A DNA stretch of 64,000 bases. Source: Algoriphagus hitonicola. Lineage in GTDB: Bacteria; Bacteroidota; Bacteroidia; Cytophagales; Cyclobacteriaceae. Below the pieces are notes generated by a model. It was not told the origin of the DNA. It did not search any database and saw only the letters and a list, made by a program, of their open reading frames with translations. Both the position numbers and the translations under genes were made by a program. The first letter of the stretch is position 1, and each line of letters begins with the position of its first letter. Shown here one piece after another: positions 1-7,220 of the stretch. The DNA lies in contig NZ_FOPC01000009.1 of the NCBI RefSeq assembly GCF_900113375.1, forward strand, positions 157,049-221,048, read 5' to 3'.

Positions 1-30
1 AGTGATTTTCACCAAACAATCATTCAAGGT

Positions 31-56
31 CCTGAAATTTTCAGGGCTTTTTTTTT
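31..56 (+). terminator. Rho-independent terminator of a gene upstream of the window
   Basis: A short inverted repeat (CCTGAAA/TTTCAGG) is followed directly by a run of about ten T on the plus strand. The gene it ends lies before the window. Confidence 0.7.
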
Positions 57-124
57 GCAAAAATTTGAACAATTGAAAACTTTTACCGTATTTCAATATG
101 ATATCATTTTAACATCATAATAAA

Positions 125-973
125 ATGGAAAAAATAATCAAACCTTCATCGGGATACCTCTTCCTTGTTTTGAACTTGGCCCTTATCCCCGCTATCGTTT
201 TTAGCTTTATTAATGAGCTTCCCGTCGTAGGGGTCATTGCCTGTCTTGCATTTATCCTGATCATTCCGGGATTTTTTACGCTTCAACCCAATAAGGCTAT
301 GGTTTTGATCCTTTTTGGCGCATACAAAGGAACGGTCAAGGCTAACGGTTTCTTCTGGGTTAATCCGTTTATGACCAAACAGAAGATTTCACTTCGCGTC
401 CGGAACTTTGAAAACAAACCCCTCAAAGTGAATGACAAAATCGGTAATCCAGTCATGGTCGGAACCATCGTGGTCTGGCAAGTGGAGAATACGTTTAAAG
501 CGACTTTTGATGTAGAGGATTACGAAAATTTTATTCATCTACAATCCGACGCTGCCGTTCGGAAAATGGCCGGAAAGTATCCCTATGATGACTTTGAGGC
601 GGAAGATGCAGAAATCACCTTGCGGTCTGGTGTAGAAGAAGTCAACCACTCCCTGGAGTTGGAGATTTCTGAGCGGCTGGAGCACGCTGGAATTAAAGTG
701 ATTGAAGCCAGAATATCCCACTTAGCTTATTCGTCAGAAATCGCCTCAGCCATGCTTCAGCGACAGCAAGCCACGGCTATTGTCGCTGCCCGACGTAAAA
801 TCGTGGATGGTGCCGTAGGGATGGTCGATATGGCCTTGGAGGATTTAAAACTAAAAGGGATTGTGGACTTCGACGAGGAAAAGAAAGCTGCCATGGTCAG
901 CAACCTGATGGTGGTGCTTTGTTCGGACCGGGCGGCAAGTCCAGTTTTGAATGTCGGCACACTCAATCAATAA
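125..973 (+). CDS. SPFH/Band 7 domain membrane protein (slipin/stomatin-like)
   Basis: 282 aa. Two hydrophobic segments at about residues 11-28 and 32-52 anchor the protein; the rest is a Band 7/SPFH domain with the typical beta-rich start (FTLQPNKAMVLILFG), an RxRNFENKPLKVNDKIGNP stretch and a helical part with LQRQQATAIVAARRKIV. SPFH proteins form oligomeric membrane scaffolds; the exact partner cannot be read here. It heads a tight cluster with a small membrane protein and an Arc-type protein, an arrangement I recall from other bacteria. The start ATG at 125 has an A-rich upstream context typical of Bacteroidota. Confidence 0.9.
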   Translation: MEKIIKPSSGYLFLVLNLALIPAIVFSFINELPVVGVIACLAFILIIPGFFTLQPNKAMVLILFGAYKGTVKANGFFWVNPFMTKQKISLRVRNFENKPLKVNDKIGNPVMVGTIVVWQVENTFKATFDVEDYENFIHLQSDAAVRKMAGKYPYDDFEAEDAEITLRSGVEEVNHSLELEISERLEHAGIKVIEARISHLAYSSEIASAMLQRQQATAIVAARRKIVDGAVGMVDMALEDLKLKGIVDFDEEKKAAMVSNLMVVLCSDRAASPVLNVGTLNQ

Positions 974-977
974 AAAT

Positions 978-1475
978 ATGGCTTATCCGATTTTCAAGGA
1001 GCAGCAAAGCTATCGAGGCACTTGGGTCATGTATTTGATTCTGATGGTTGAGTTGCCATCCTTGATTCTTGTATCAGTGTTGGTTTTAAACGAGCCGGGA
1101 GAGTTAAACGATAAAGCTCTGACTTTGACTCTAATTCTCTCTATCATGATGCTCGCTTTTTTCTTCCTGATGAGTATCCAACTCAACACGAGAATTGATG
1201 ATACGGGAATTCATTATCGATATTTCCCATTTATTAAGTGGAGAACTATCTCCAAAGATCAAATTCATGAAATGAAAGTTGTTCAATTCAATCCCTTGTC
1301 GGATCATGGAGGCTGGGGAATTAAGGGAAACCGAAGTACGAAAGCCTATACTGTCATTGGGCATCACGGATTAGAAATTGATTTAGGGGAAAAGAAAAAA
1401 GTCTTAATCGGAACCCAAAAGGAGAAAGAATTACGGCCTTTTCTGGAATATTGGAAAGAGGAGAATCATGGCTAA
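978..1475 (+). CDS. Small membrane protein in SPFH cluster, unknown function
   Basis: 165 aa from ATG 978; an in-frame ATG at 951 lies inside the preceding SPFH gene and is less likely. Two membrane spans (about residues 11-30 and 41-62) are followed by a soluble domain with a beta-rich PH-like look (DDTGIHYRYFPFIKWRTISKDQIHEM, later STKAYTVIGHHGLEIDLGEKK). It starts 4 nt after the SPFH stop and its end overlaps the next gene by 8 nt, so the three are probably cotranslated. I do not recognise a named family with certainty. Confidence 0.75.
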   Translation: MAYPIFKEQQSYRGTWVMYLILMVELPSLILVSVLVLNEPGELNDKALTLTLILSIMMLAFFFLMSIQLNTRIDDTGIHYRYFPFIKWRTISKDQIHEMKVVQFNPLSDHGGWGIKGNRSTKAYTVIGHHGLEIDLGEKKKVLIGTQKEKELRPFLEYWKEENHG

Positions 1476-1629
1476 TAAAAAACCATTCGCACTTCGACTG
1501 GATGAAGAAATGATGAAAGCGGTCGAAAAATGGGCTGCGGATGAATTTCGCAGTACCAATGGGCAGCTGGAATGGATTGTCAGAGAAGCGCTAAAAAAAT
1601 CCGGACGATTGCCCAAGAAAAAGGAATGA
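1468..1629 (+). CDS. Arc-like ribbon-helix-helix DNA-binding protein (53 aa)
   Basis: Short gene. It begins MANKKPFALRLDEEMMKAV and continues with EKWAADEFRSTNGQLEWIVREALKK: a short beta-strand (FALRL), helix A, a turn with RSTN, and helix B with the WIVREAL pattern of Arc/MetJ-type ribbon-helix-helix proteins. The tail is basic (GRLPKKKE). The ATG overlaps the stop of the preceding gene by 8 nt, which argues for translational coupling. A DNA-binding role is inferred from the fold only; it may autoregulate the SPFH cluster. Confidence 0.8.
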   Translation: MANKKPFALRLDEEMMKAVEKWAADEFRSTNGQLEWIVREALKKSGRLPKKKE

Positions 1630-1675
1630 ACTATTCTTATAAAATTATGTTTTTAAGATTATAAACTTTATCATC

Positions 1676-2083
1676 ATGACCTATTCAAAAATTCTTAGAA
1701 TCGCACTAATTGCCATCGGAGTTTATCTTTTCAATCCGATTTCCGAGGCTGTAGCCCAGGAAGTCATCATCGAAAGTGAAATGACCAAAGAGGAGAAAAA
1801 AGCACTTAAACTGGAAAAGAAAGTCAAAAAGGACGAATTAAAACTTTTAAAAAGCCAAGAGAAACTTGTCAAGGAAAACGAAAAGAAAGAAAAGATCCAA
1901 GACAACTATGAGAAAGATAATTCTGCGGGAAAACTCTCTCCCAATGACATCGATAAAATCAACAAAAAAATAGACAAGCAAGATAAGAAAATCGAAAAAC
2001 TGGAAAAGCAGATAGAAAAACTTGCTGAATCAATCGAAGACTACAAAGAGGAAATTGCCAAAATTGACCAAATGGTTCAATAG
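1676..2083 (+). CDS. Exported coiled-coil protein, unknown function
   Basis: 135 aa. Residues 1-27 form a signal peptide ending in AVAQ. The mature part is almost entirely charged heptad-like sequence (very rich in Lys and Glu), with long coiled coils at about residues 36-75 and 88-130 separated by a short DNSAGKLSPND linker. It is probably a periplasmic coiled-coil protein. No catalytic motif is present. It ends just before a strong bidirectional terminator. Confidence 0.75.
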   Translation: MTYSKILRIALIAIGVYLFNPISEAVAQEVIIESEMTKEEKKALKLEKKVKKDELKLLKSQEKLVKENEKKEKIQDNYEKDNSAGKLSPNDIDKINKKIDKQDKKIEKLEKQIEKLAESIEDYKEEIAKIDQMVQ

Positions 2084-2114
2084 ATTTAACCGACCGCATT
2101 AGATCTGAATCAAG

Positions 2115-2153
2115 AAAAAAGGTTGTTTCCGATAAAGAAACAACCTTTTTTTT
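2115..2153. terminator. Bidirectional terminator between coiled-coil gene and rimO
   Basis: AAGGTTGTTTC pairs with GAAACAACCTT around a seven-base loop, flanked by an A run on the left and a T run on the right, so it can stop transcription from both convergent genes. Confidence 0.85.
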
Positions 2154-2184
2154 ACCAATCGAAGAAGGATTCAAATCCAACACA

Positions 2185-3498
2185 TCACTCCACTACTGAA
2201 GCATAGAGATCAAACTCTGAGGCCTCAAAAACTTTGGCCTGCACGAAATCTCCTACTCGGCAATACGTTTTCGAGGCATCAATCAAGACTTCATTATCTA
2301 CTTCAACGGAGTCAAATTCGGTGCGACCCACGAAATAGCCGCCTTCTTTTTTATCGATCAGTACTTTGAAAGTCTTACCCACTTTTTCTTGATTAAGGTC
2401 ATAGCTAATTTGCTCCTGTACTTCCATCAAGTGATTGGCTCGCGCTTGCTTTTCTTCCTGAGATAGCTTGTCTTCCATTCCATAAGCATGGGTGTTTTCC
2501 TCATGAGAATAGGTAAAAACCCCTAATCGCTCAAATTTCATCCGCTCCACAAAATCCACCATCTCCTGAAATTCCTTTTCTCCCTCTCCTGGGTGACCTG
2601 CGATCAGCGTTGTCCGAATGGCAATCTCCGGGATCATTTCACGAATTTTATAAATCAGTTCCTCCTGCTTTTCACGGGTTGTTCCCCTACGCATGGCTTT
2701 CAGAACATCGGTCGACCCATGCTGCAAGGGAATATCCAAATACTTGCAAATATTATTGCGCTCCTTCATCACCTCAATCACATCCAAAGGAAAGCCAGTT
2801 GGATAGGCATAATGAAGGCGAATCCAGTCAATTCCTTCCACATCAGATAGATTGCGAAGTAACTCCGCCAGATTACGCTTTTTGTATAAATCCAGCCCGT
2901 AATAAGTCGAATCTTGGGCGATCAACAGCAACTCTTTTGTTCCTTGAGCGGCTTTATGCTGCGCTTCTTTGACCAATTCTTCAATCGGTCGAGAAACGTG
3001 GCCACCACGCATCAGTGGAATCGCGCAAAAAGAGCAAGGCCGGTCACAGCCTTCCGAGATTTTCATGTAGGCATAATGTGCCGAATGGGTCAGCAACCGT
3101 TCTCCGACTAACTCATGTTTATAATCCGCCTTGAATTTTTTCAAAATCGCCGGCAAATCCCGCGTTCCGAAAAAGGCATCCACCTGCGGAATTTCCTTTT
3201 CCAAGTCATCCTTATAGCGCTGCGAAAGACATCCTGTCACATAGACTTTATCGACCAAACCCTGCTCTTTGGCATCGACATATTGCAAAATCGTATCGAT
3301 GGACTCCTGTTTGGCATTGTCAATAAATCCACAGGTATTGATAATAATGATATTATTGTCATCCGAGTTGGATTCATGACTGGCGTTGATTCCGTTTCCT
3401 TTGAGCTGTGTCAAAAGAACTTCTGAATCCACCAGGTTTTTGGAGCAACCCATGGTGATGATATTGACTTTGTCTTTCTTTAATGTTCTCGCTTTCAC
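2185..3498 (-). CDS. rimO: Ribosomal protein S12 (aspartate-C3)-methylthiotransferase RimO
   Basis: 437 aa from a GTG at 3498. RimO adds a methylthio group to an Asp of ribosomal protein S12 using two 4Fe-4S clusters. The N-terminal UPF0004 domain holds three cysteines (about 18, 56 and 90, in MGCSKNLVDSE, NTCGF and TGCL); the radical-SAM motif CDRPCSFC is at about 151-158; a TRAM-like domain closes the C-terminus. MGCSKNLVDSE distinguishes RimO from MiaB. The open frame extends to a TTG at 3525, but that TTG is part of a -7 promoter element, so the GTG (followed by KARTLKKDKV) is preferred. Confidence 0.93.
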   Translation of the reverse strand: MKARTLKKDKVNIITMGCSKNLVDSEVLLTQLKGNGINASHESNSDDNNIIIINTCGFIDNAKQESIDTILQYVDAKEQGLVDKVYVTGCLSQRYKDDLEKEIPQVDAFFGTRDLPAILKKFKADYKHELVGERLLTHSAHYAYMKISEGCDRPCSFCAIPLMRGGHVSRPIEELVKEAQHKAAQGTKELLLIAQDSTYYGLDLYKKRNLAELLRNLSDVEGIDWIRLHYAYPTGFPLDVIEVMKERNNICKYLDIPLQHGSTDVLKAMRRGTTREKQEELIYKIREMIPEIAIRTTLIAGHPGEGEKEFQEMVDFVERMKFERLGVFTYSHEENTHAYGMEDKLSQEEKQARANHLMEVQEQISYDLNQEKVGKTFKVLIDKKEGGYFVGRTEFDSVEVDNEVLIDASKTYCRVGDFVQAKVFEASEFDLYASVVE

Positions 3499-3522
3499 TG
3501 CTATTCCTCGATTTTGAGTTTG

Positions 3523-3530
3523 CAAAGGTA
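3523..3530 (-). promoter_or_regulatory. Bacteroidota -7 promoter element for rimO
   Basis: TACCTTTG on the minus strand matches TAnnTTTG. It lies 25 nt upstream of the GTG start. No well-spaced -33 TTG is seen. Confidence 0.55.
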
Positions 3531-3574
3531 GGGAAAAAGCCTTGCAAAGTATGGGATGAGGCCAAATCTACTAT

Positions 3575-4363
3575 TCAAAAATCTTGGAGCTCTGTATTCC
3601 AAAGAAAAAGCCCATTTGCCGGAGCAGGAGGTATTTTCTCCCATCTGTTTTCTGGATTTTCCAACCGTTTAATAATTTCCTCCAAACTCCAAGTACTCAA
3701 ACCCACGTACCAAACCGCTCGCATGATTTTCCGTACTTGATGATGGAGAAAACCTTCTCCTTTGATTTCCATCATCCAGATTTTTTTTGAAAAAAACTGC
3801 CCTTCGAACAGACTGGATGGAGAAATTTGGCAGTGAATGACATTGCGCTGATAGTCAGACTTCGATTCGGAAAGGGTGCAAAAAGCCTGAAAATCATGTT
3901 TTCCCTCAAAGAGTTGGGCAGCGGCATTCATTTTAGATAAATCTATTTTACCCTCAGAAACTTCGGCGACAAACGCTGTGGCAAAAGGATGAAGAATTGA
4001 ATTTGAGAAAAAATAACGATAGGTTTTTGATTTCATCCTTGCGATCAGATTAAATGACCGGTCTGTTTCACTAACCCCAAGCAACTTAATTTCTCCTCCT
4101 AAATTCTGATTGAGCCGGTCAAGATAATTTTCCCAGTTGATTTCCTCCTTTGAAAAAAACTGAAAATATCCTTCCCGACAACTCACTCCCGAGTCGGTTC
4201 TACTCCCACCAAGAATCGTAAAATCGTCATTCCCCAATACAAATCGAAAAACCCGCTCGAGTTTCCCCTGAATCGTCGGTTGGCCTTTTTGAACAGCCCA
4301 ACCCTTGAATCGAGCCCCGAAATAACTGACTGCGAAGAGGTAAGAGAACGGTTTGCTTTGCAA
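3575..4363 (-). CDS. TruA-family tRNA pseudouridine synthase (divergent)
   Basis: 262 aa, close to the usual TruA length. The N-terminus (FSYLFAVSYFGARFKGWAVQKGQPTIQGKLE) and the C-terminal FLHHQVRKIM box are TruA-like. The catalytic aspartate lies in SRTDSGVSC; the family consensus is GRTDxGVHA, so the flanks have diverged while RTD is kept. TruA converts uridines at tRNA positions 38-40 to pseudouridine; whether this copy has that specificity cannot be told, and Bacteroidota may carry another TruA. It follows rimO's promoter region on the same strand with about 45 bases between it and the -7 element. Confidence 0.82.
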   Translation of the reverse strand: MQSKPFSYLFAVSYFGARFKGWAVQKGQPTIQGKLERVFRFVLGNDDFTILGGSRTDSGVSCREGYFQFFSKEEINWENYLDRLNQNLGGEIKLLGVSETDRSFNLIARMKSKTYRYFFSNSILHPFATAFVAEVSEGKIDLSKMNAAAQLFEGKHDFQAFCTLSESKSDYQRNVIHCQISPSSLFEGQFFSKKIWMMEIKGEGFLHHQVRKIMRAVWYVGLSTWSLEEIIKRLENPENRWEKIPPAPANGLFLWNTELQDF

Positions 4364-4444
4364 AATGATGAGGATTAATGTTCCGGAAGAGTTTGATGCT
4401 TGCTGCCGGTTCTGTAAATTTAAGGGAAACCCAAAAATACAGCT

Positions 4445-5017
4445 ATGAAATCAATTTTGACTCTATTCCTCGTTTTTAGTGGATTTTCAGTCTTTGCGCA
4501 ATCCACACCGTCAAAAGAAACCCAAATCAAGTTAGCAACTCTTGCTGCTCCTGAAGATCAGCGAGCCGATGCGACTGTTTATGGATTTGATGGGACTTTA
4601 CTTCGGAAGGGCAGCAATCAAACCGTTTGCTTAGGAGATGATCCCCGCCGAGAAAGCTTGAGCGTTTCCTGCTATCACATCAGCGCGCAGCCTTTCATGG
4701 AGCGAGGATGGGCCCTTCGCAAAGAGGGAAAAAATGCCCAAGAAATATTTGACATTCGGGAAGCTGAATCCAAAGCGGGCAAACTCCAACTCCCTGATCA
4801 AGGGGCGACCCTACATGCACTTACTGCAGAACATAGTGATGTAAATTGGGAAACAGGCGAGGCCAAAAACACCTACACCCGTTCTGTCGTCTATATCCCG
4901 TGGGCAACAGCAGAAAGCACCGGACTTCCACTAAAGCCCGCCAGTCCGGGTTTACCCTGGATTATGGATCCGGGCACGCATCGGGCGCATATCATGATCA
5001 ATCCGGCGAGGGATTGA
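4445..5017 (+). CDS. Secreted protein of unknown function
   Basis: 190 aa with a clear signal peptide (MKSILTLFLVFSGFSVFAQ). The mature part contains ATVYGFDGTLLRKGSNQTVCLGDDPRRESLSVSC and ends with PWIMDPGTHRAHIMINPARD; two cysteines about 14 residues apart may form a disulfide. I do not recognise the family and no catalytic motif is obvious. The gene stands alone, divergent from truA. Confidence 0.75.
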   Translation: MKSILTLFLVFSGFSVFAQSTPSKETQIKLATLAAPEDQRADATVYGFDGTLLRKGSNQTVCLGDDPRRESLSVSCYHISAQPFMERGWALRKEGKNAQEIFDIREAESKAGKLQLPDQGATLHALTAEHSDVNWETGEAKNTYTRSVVYIPWATAESTGLPLKPASPGLPWIMDPGTHRAHIMINPARD

Positions 5018-5027
5018 GGATATTCAG

Positions 5028-5035
5028 TAAATTTG
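5028..5035 (+). promoter_or_regulatory. -7 promoter element ahead of the PIN cassette
   Basis: TAAATTTG fits TAnnTTTG. A transcript starting about seven bases later would begin just before the ATG at 5049 and downstream of the TTG at 5033, which decides against that TTG as a start. Confidence 0.5.
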
Positions 5036-5048
5036 AAAAAAATCAGTT

Positions 5049-5347
5049 ATGGAACTTTCATTAAGAGAGGTCTTCGACGCCGCAAAAAACAGTTTTCAGA
5101 ATTAATCAATATTCAGAAATCTGATTTCCGATTAGAGCAGATAGAATATAAAAAGACCGAAAAGATCTGGGAGGTAGTCGTTTCCTATTTGGTAGAAAAC
5201 AAAAACATAAGCTATCCTTCGGATTTGGCCATTACCAACCTTGCAATAAGACTTTCCAACTTACCTTATGAGCGAGTTTATAAAAGGCTAATAATCGACG
5301 AGAACAAAGAAGTTCTTGGAATATATATGTTTTCGGAAGCAGGATGA
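5049..5347 (+). CDS. Small protein upstream of PIN-domain toxin, read through a -1 frameshift
   Basis: Two partial frames combine into a 99-aa product. From ATG 5049 the frame reads MELSLREVFDAAKN and then SFQN-stop. At 5084-5090 it crosses A AAA AAC, in the exact phase of a canonical -1 slippery heptamer. Slipping there continues as QFSELINIQKSDFRLEQIEY, then VVVSYLVENKN, LPYERVYKRL and a stop at 5347. The downstream frame alone opens only at a TTG (5033) inside the promoter. The stop overlaps the PIN gene start by 4 nt (ATGA). By position it could be an antitoxin. A one-base deletion or homopolymer sequencing error would give the same picture, making this a pseudogene or an intact gene. I do not recognise the family. 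Confidence 0.55.
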
Positions 5348-5799
5348 TTTTTGTGGATACCAATGCGTTGATACTTTTGATAGTCGGACTAATTGAAAAG
5401 TCCCTTATCGCATCGCATAAACGTACTTCGATTTTTGAATCAGATGATTTTGAGAATTTGGCATTTCTGATCGGCGACTTAGGCAAAATAGTAACTACGC
5501 CAAATGTTTTGACAGAAGTGGACAACTTGCTGAATAATTTCCAAAAAGGACATCGCTGGGACTATTACTTAGTAATAAGAGAATTGATAGCAAAATCAAC
5601 AGAGAAATTTCTTGAGTCTAAAAAAATAATTGACTTCGATTCTTTTTTTGAGGTTGGATTGACTGATAGCGGAGTTTTAGAAATCTGCAAAAATTGTAAT
5701 TTTTTGATTACCGGAGATTCCAAACTTGCTGATTACCCAAATGCCTATGGGATAAAAGTAGTGGATTTGGTGAAAATCAGAAATGAAAGGTTGAATTGA
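5344..5799 (+). CDS. PIN-domain protein, probable toxin ribonuclease
   Basis: 151 aa. PIN nucleases cut RNA with a Mg2+-binding cluster of acidic residues. Here these are D5 (MIFVDTNAL), E58 (TPNVLTEVD), D108 (GLTDSGVLE) and D125 (LITGDSKLA), in the expected order and spacing. The start overlaps the stop of the preceding small gene by 4 nt, as in two-gene toxin-antitoxin modules. The toxin role is inferred from family and layout. Base composition is more A/T-rich than the neighbouring housekeeping genes. Confidence 0.8.
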   Translation: MIFVDTNALILLIVGLIEKSLIASHKRTSIFESDDFENLAFLIGDLGKIVTTPNVLTEVDNLLNNFQKGHRWDYYLVIRELIAKSTEKFLESKKIIDFDSFFEVGLTDSGVLEICKNCNFLITGDSKLADYPNAYGIKVVDLVKIRNERLN

Positions 5800-5808
5800 T
5801 TCAACCTT
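5787..5808. terminator. Hairpin between convergent PIN gene and orphan antitoxin
   Basis: AAGGTTGAA and TTCAACCTT form a 9-bp stem with a 4-nt loop across the end of the PIN gene. There is no real T run, so terminator function is uncertain. Confidence 0.4.
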
Positions 5809-6046
5809 ATTGAGGTAAGCTCGTTACTTTTTCAATTCTTGAAATCATCTCATCCCAAGTAGCAAATTTCATTTTTCCAGAGTCAAACAATTCCAGTCTT
5901 CTTTTTAGCTCAGCTTGTTGTTGGGGTTTTAATTCACAATTAGATTCATTGAACTCACTGACTATCGAAAACAAAATCTCCAACAATTGAGAATCGGCAG
6001 AATCGACTGCTTGATGAAGCTTTTCTTTTAAAATCGAATTTTGCAT
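5807..6046 (-). CDS. Addiction-module antitoxin-like protein without adjacent toxin
   Basis: 79 aa, helical and acidic. The C-terminal part ELKRRLELFDSGKMKFATWDEMISRI resembles the unstable-antitoxin family (addiction module component, PF09720-like), which in other bacteria pairs with RelE/ParE-type toxins. No RelE/ParE gene is adjacent: the neighbour at 5344-5799 is a convergent PIN protein and the next minus-strand gene is leuB. It may be an orphan or remnant of a module. Confidence 0.65.
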   Translation of the reverse strand: MQNSILKEKLHQAVDSADSQLLEILFSIVSEFNESNCELKPQQQAELKRRLELFDSGKMKFATWDEMISRIEKVTSLPQ

Positions 6047-6100
6047 ATCTTTAAAGTTAGTGAATTTAATTGATCAAACAGTTTTCTCCAATGACCGGAT

Positions 6101-6126
6101 AAAAACCCACCCCATTTCTGAGGTGG
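6101..6126 (-). terminator. Terminator of the ilv-leu operon
   Basis: On the minus strand CCACCTCA pairs with TGGGGTGG around GAAA, followed by a short T run. It lies about 27 nt after the leuB stop and ends the nine-gene operon. Confidence 0.75.
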
Positions 6127-6152
6127 TCCTTTCATTTTTAAATGGGATTAGG

Positions 6153-7220
6153 TTATCCCAATATTTTTGAAGCCAACCAGTCTCCCACTTCGGAGGTTTT
6201 GTAGGCTTTGCCGCCTTCGGCAATATCTTCGGTGACTATTCCTTCGGTTAATGAAAGATTGACGATATCGGAAATTAGGTTAGCTTCTTCTTTTAGGTCA
6301 AATGCATACTCAAACATCATGGCAGCTGAGAGCACCGTTGCTAAGGGGTTCGCAATATCTTTTCCCGCAGCCTGCGGATAGGAACCGTGAATCGGTTCGA
6401 AAAGCTTCACATCGGAACCCAAAGAAGCAGAAGGCATCAAACCCATAGATCCGGAAATCACCGATGCCTCATCAGTTAAAATATCTCCGAATAGATTCTC
6501 GGTGATCAAGACATCATAAGCCTTTGGCCATTGGATCAATCGCATCGCCACCGCATCCACAAATTCGTATTCAACTTTCACATCCGGGTATTCGGCAGCC
6601 AATTCCTGCACAGTTTCCCTCCACAATCTGGAAGTCGCCATGACATTGGCTTTGTCCACGCAGGTCAGAAGTTTTCTTCTTTTTTGCGCCGCTTCGAAAC
6701 CCATTCTGGCCAATCTCACAATCTCTTCTTTGCTGTACACATTGGTATCGAAAGCCTTGGTGCCTTGCTCATTTCGACCTCTGGGTTCGCCAAAATAAAT
6801 CCCTCCAGTCAACTCACGAAAAAAGACAAAATCCACCCCTTCTACGCGATCCAGCTTCAAAGGCGACTTGTGCACCAAAGAAGGAAAAGTAAAGGTCGGC
6901 CGAACATTGGCAAAAAGACCCAACTTCTGACGCATTCTCAACAATCCCTGCTCAGGTCTTACTTTCGCTTTGGGGTCATTGTCGTACTTCGGATCTCCGA
7001 TTGCACCGAAAAGGACAGCATCTGATGCCGCACAAATTTCATGGGTAGCATCCGGATACGGATCCCCGGTAGCATCGATGGCAGAGGCTCCGACAAGACC
7101 TTCTTTAAAGCTAATTTGATGTCCAAATTTTTGACCTATAGCTTTCACTACTTTGACTGCCTGAGCGATAACCTCAGGGCCGATACCATCACCCGGCAAT
7201 AACGCGATATTCATTTCCAT
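6153..7220 (-). CDS. leuB: 3-isopropylmalate dehydrogenase
   Basis: 355 aa. Oxidises and decarboxylates 3-isopropylmalate to 4-methyl-2-oxopentanoate with NAD+ in leucine synthesis. Family signs are the N-terminal [11 protein letters not shown], the loop with [29 protein letters not shown], and [28 protein letters not shown] near the metal and NAD sites. Last gene of the operon; it overlaps the preceding synthase by 32 nt. ATG 7220 (MEMN) and ATG 7214 (MN) are both possible starts. Confidence 0.96.
   Translation of the reverse strand: MEMNIALLPGDGIGPEVIAQAVKVVKAIGQKFGHQISFKEGLVGASAIDATGDPYPDATHEICAASDAVLFGAIGDPKYDNDPKAKVRPEQGLLRMRQKLGLFANVRPTFTFPSLVHKSPLKLDRVEGVDFVFFRELTGGIYFGEPRGRNEQGTKAFDTNVYSKEEIVRLARMGFEAAQKRRKLLTCVDKANVMATSRLWRETVQELAAEYPDVKVEYEFVDAVAMRLIQWPKAYDVLITENLFGDILTDEASVISGSMGLMPSASLGSDVKLFEPIHGSYPQAAGKDIANPLATVLSAAMMFEYAFDLKEEANLISDIVNLSLTEGIVTEDIAEGGKAYKTSEVGDWLASKILG

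Noticed and set aside
5033..5347. 104-aa frame starting at TTG 5033
   Set aside because: The TTG is part of the -7 promoter element TAAATTTG and the first residues (KKISYGTFIKRGLRRRKK) do not look like a conserved N-terminus; the ATG 5049 with a -1 shift fits better.
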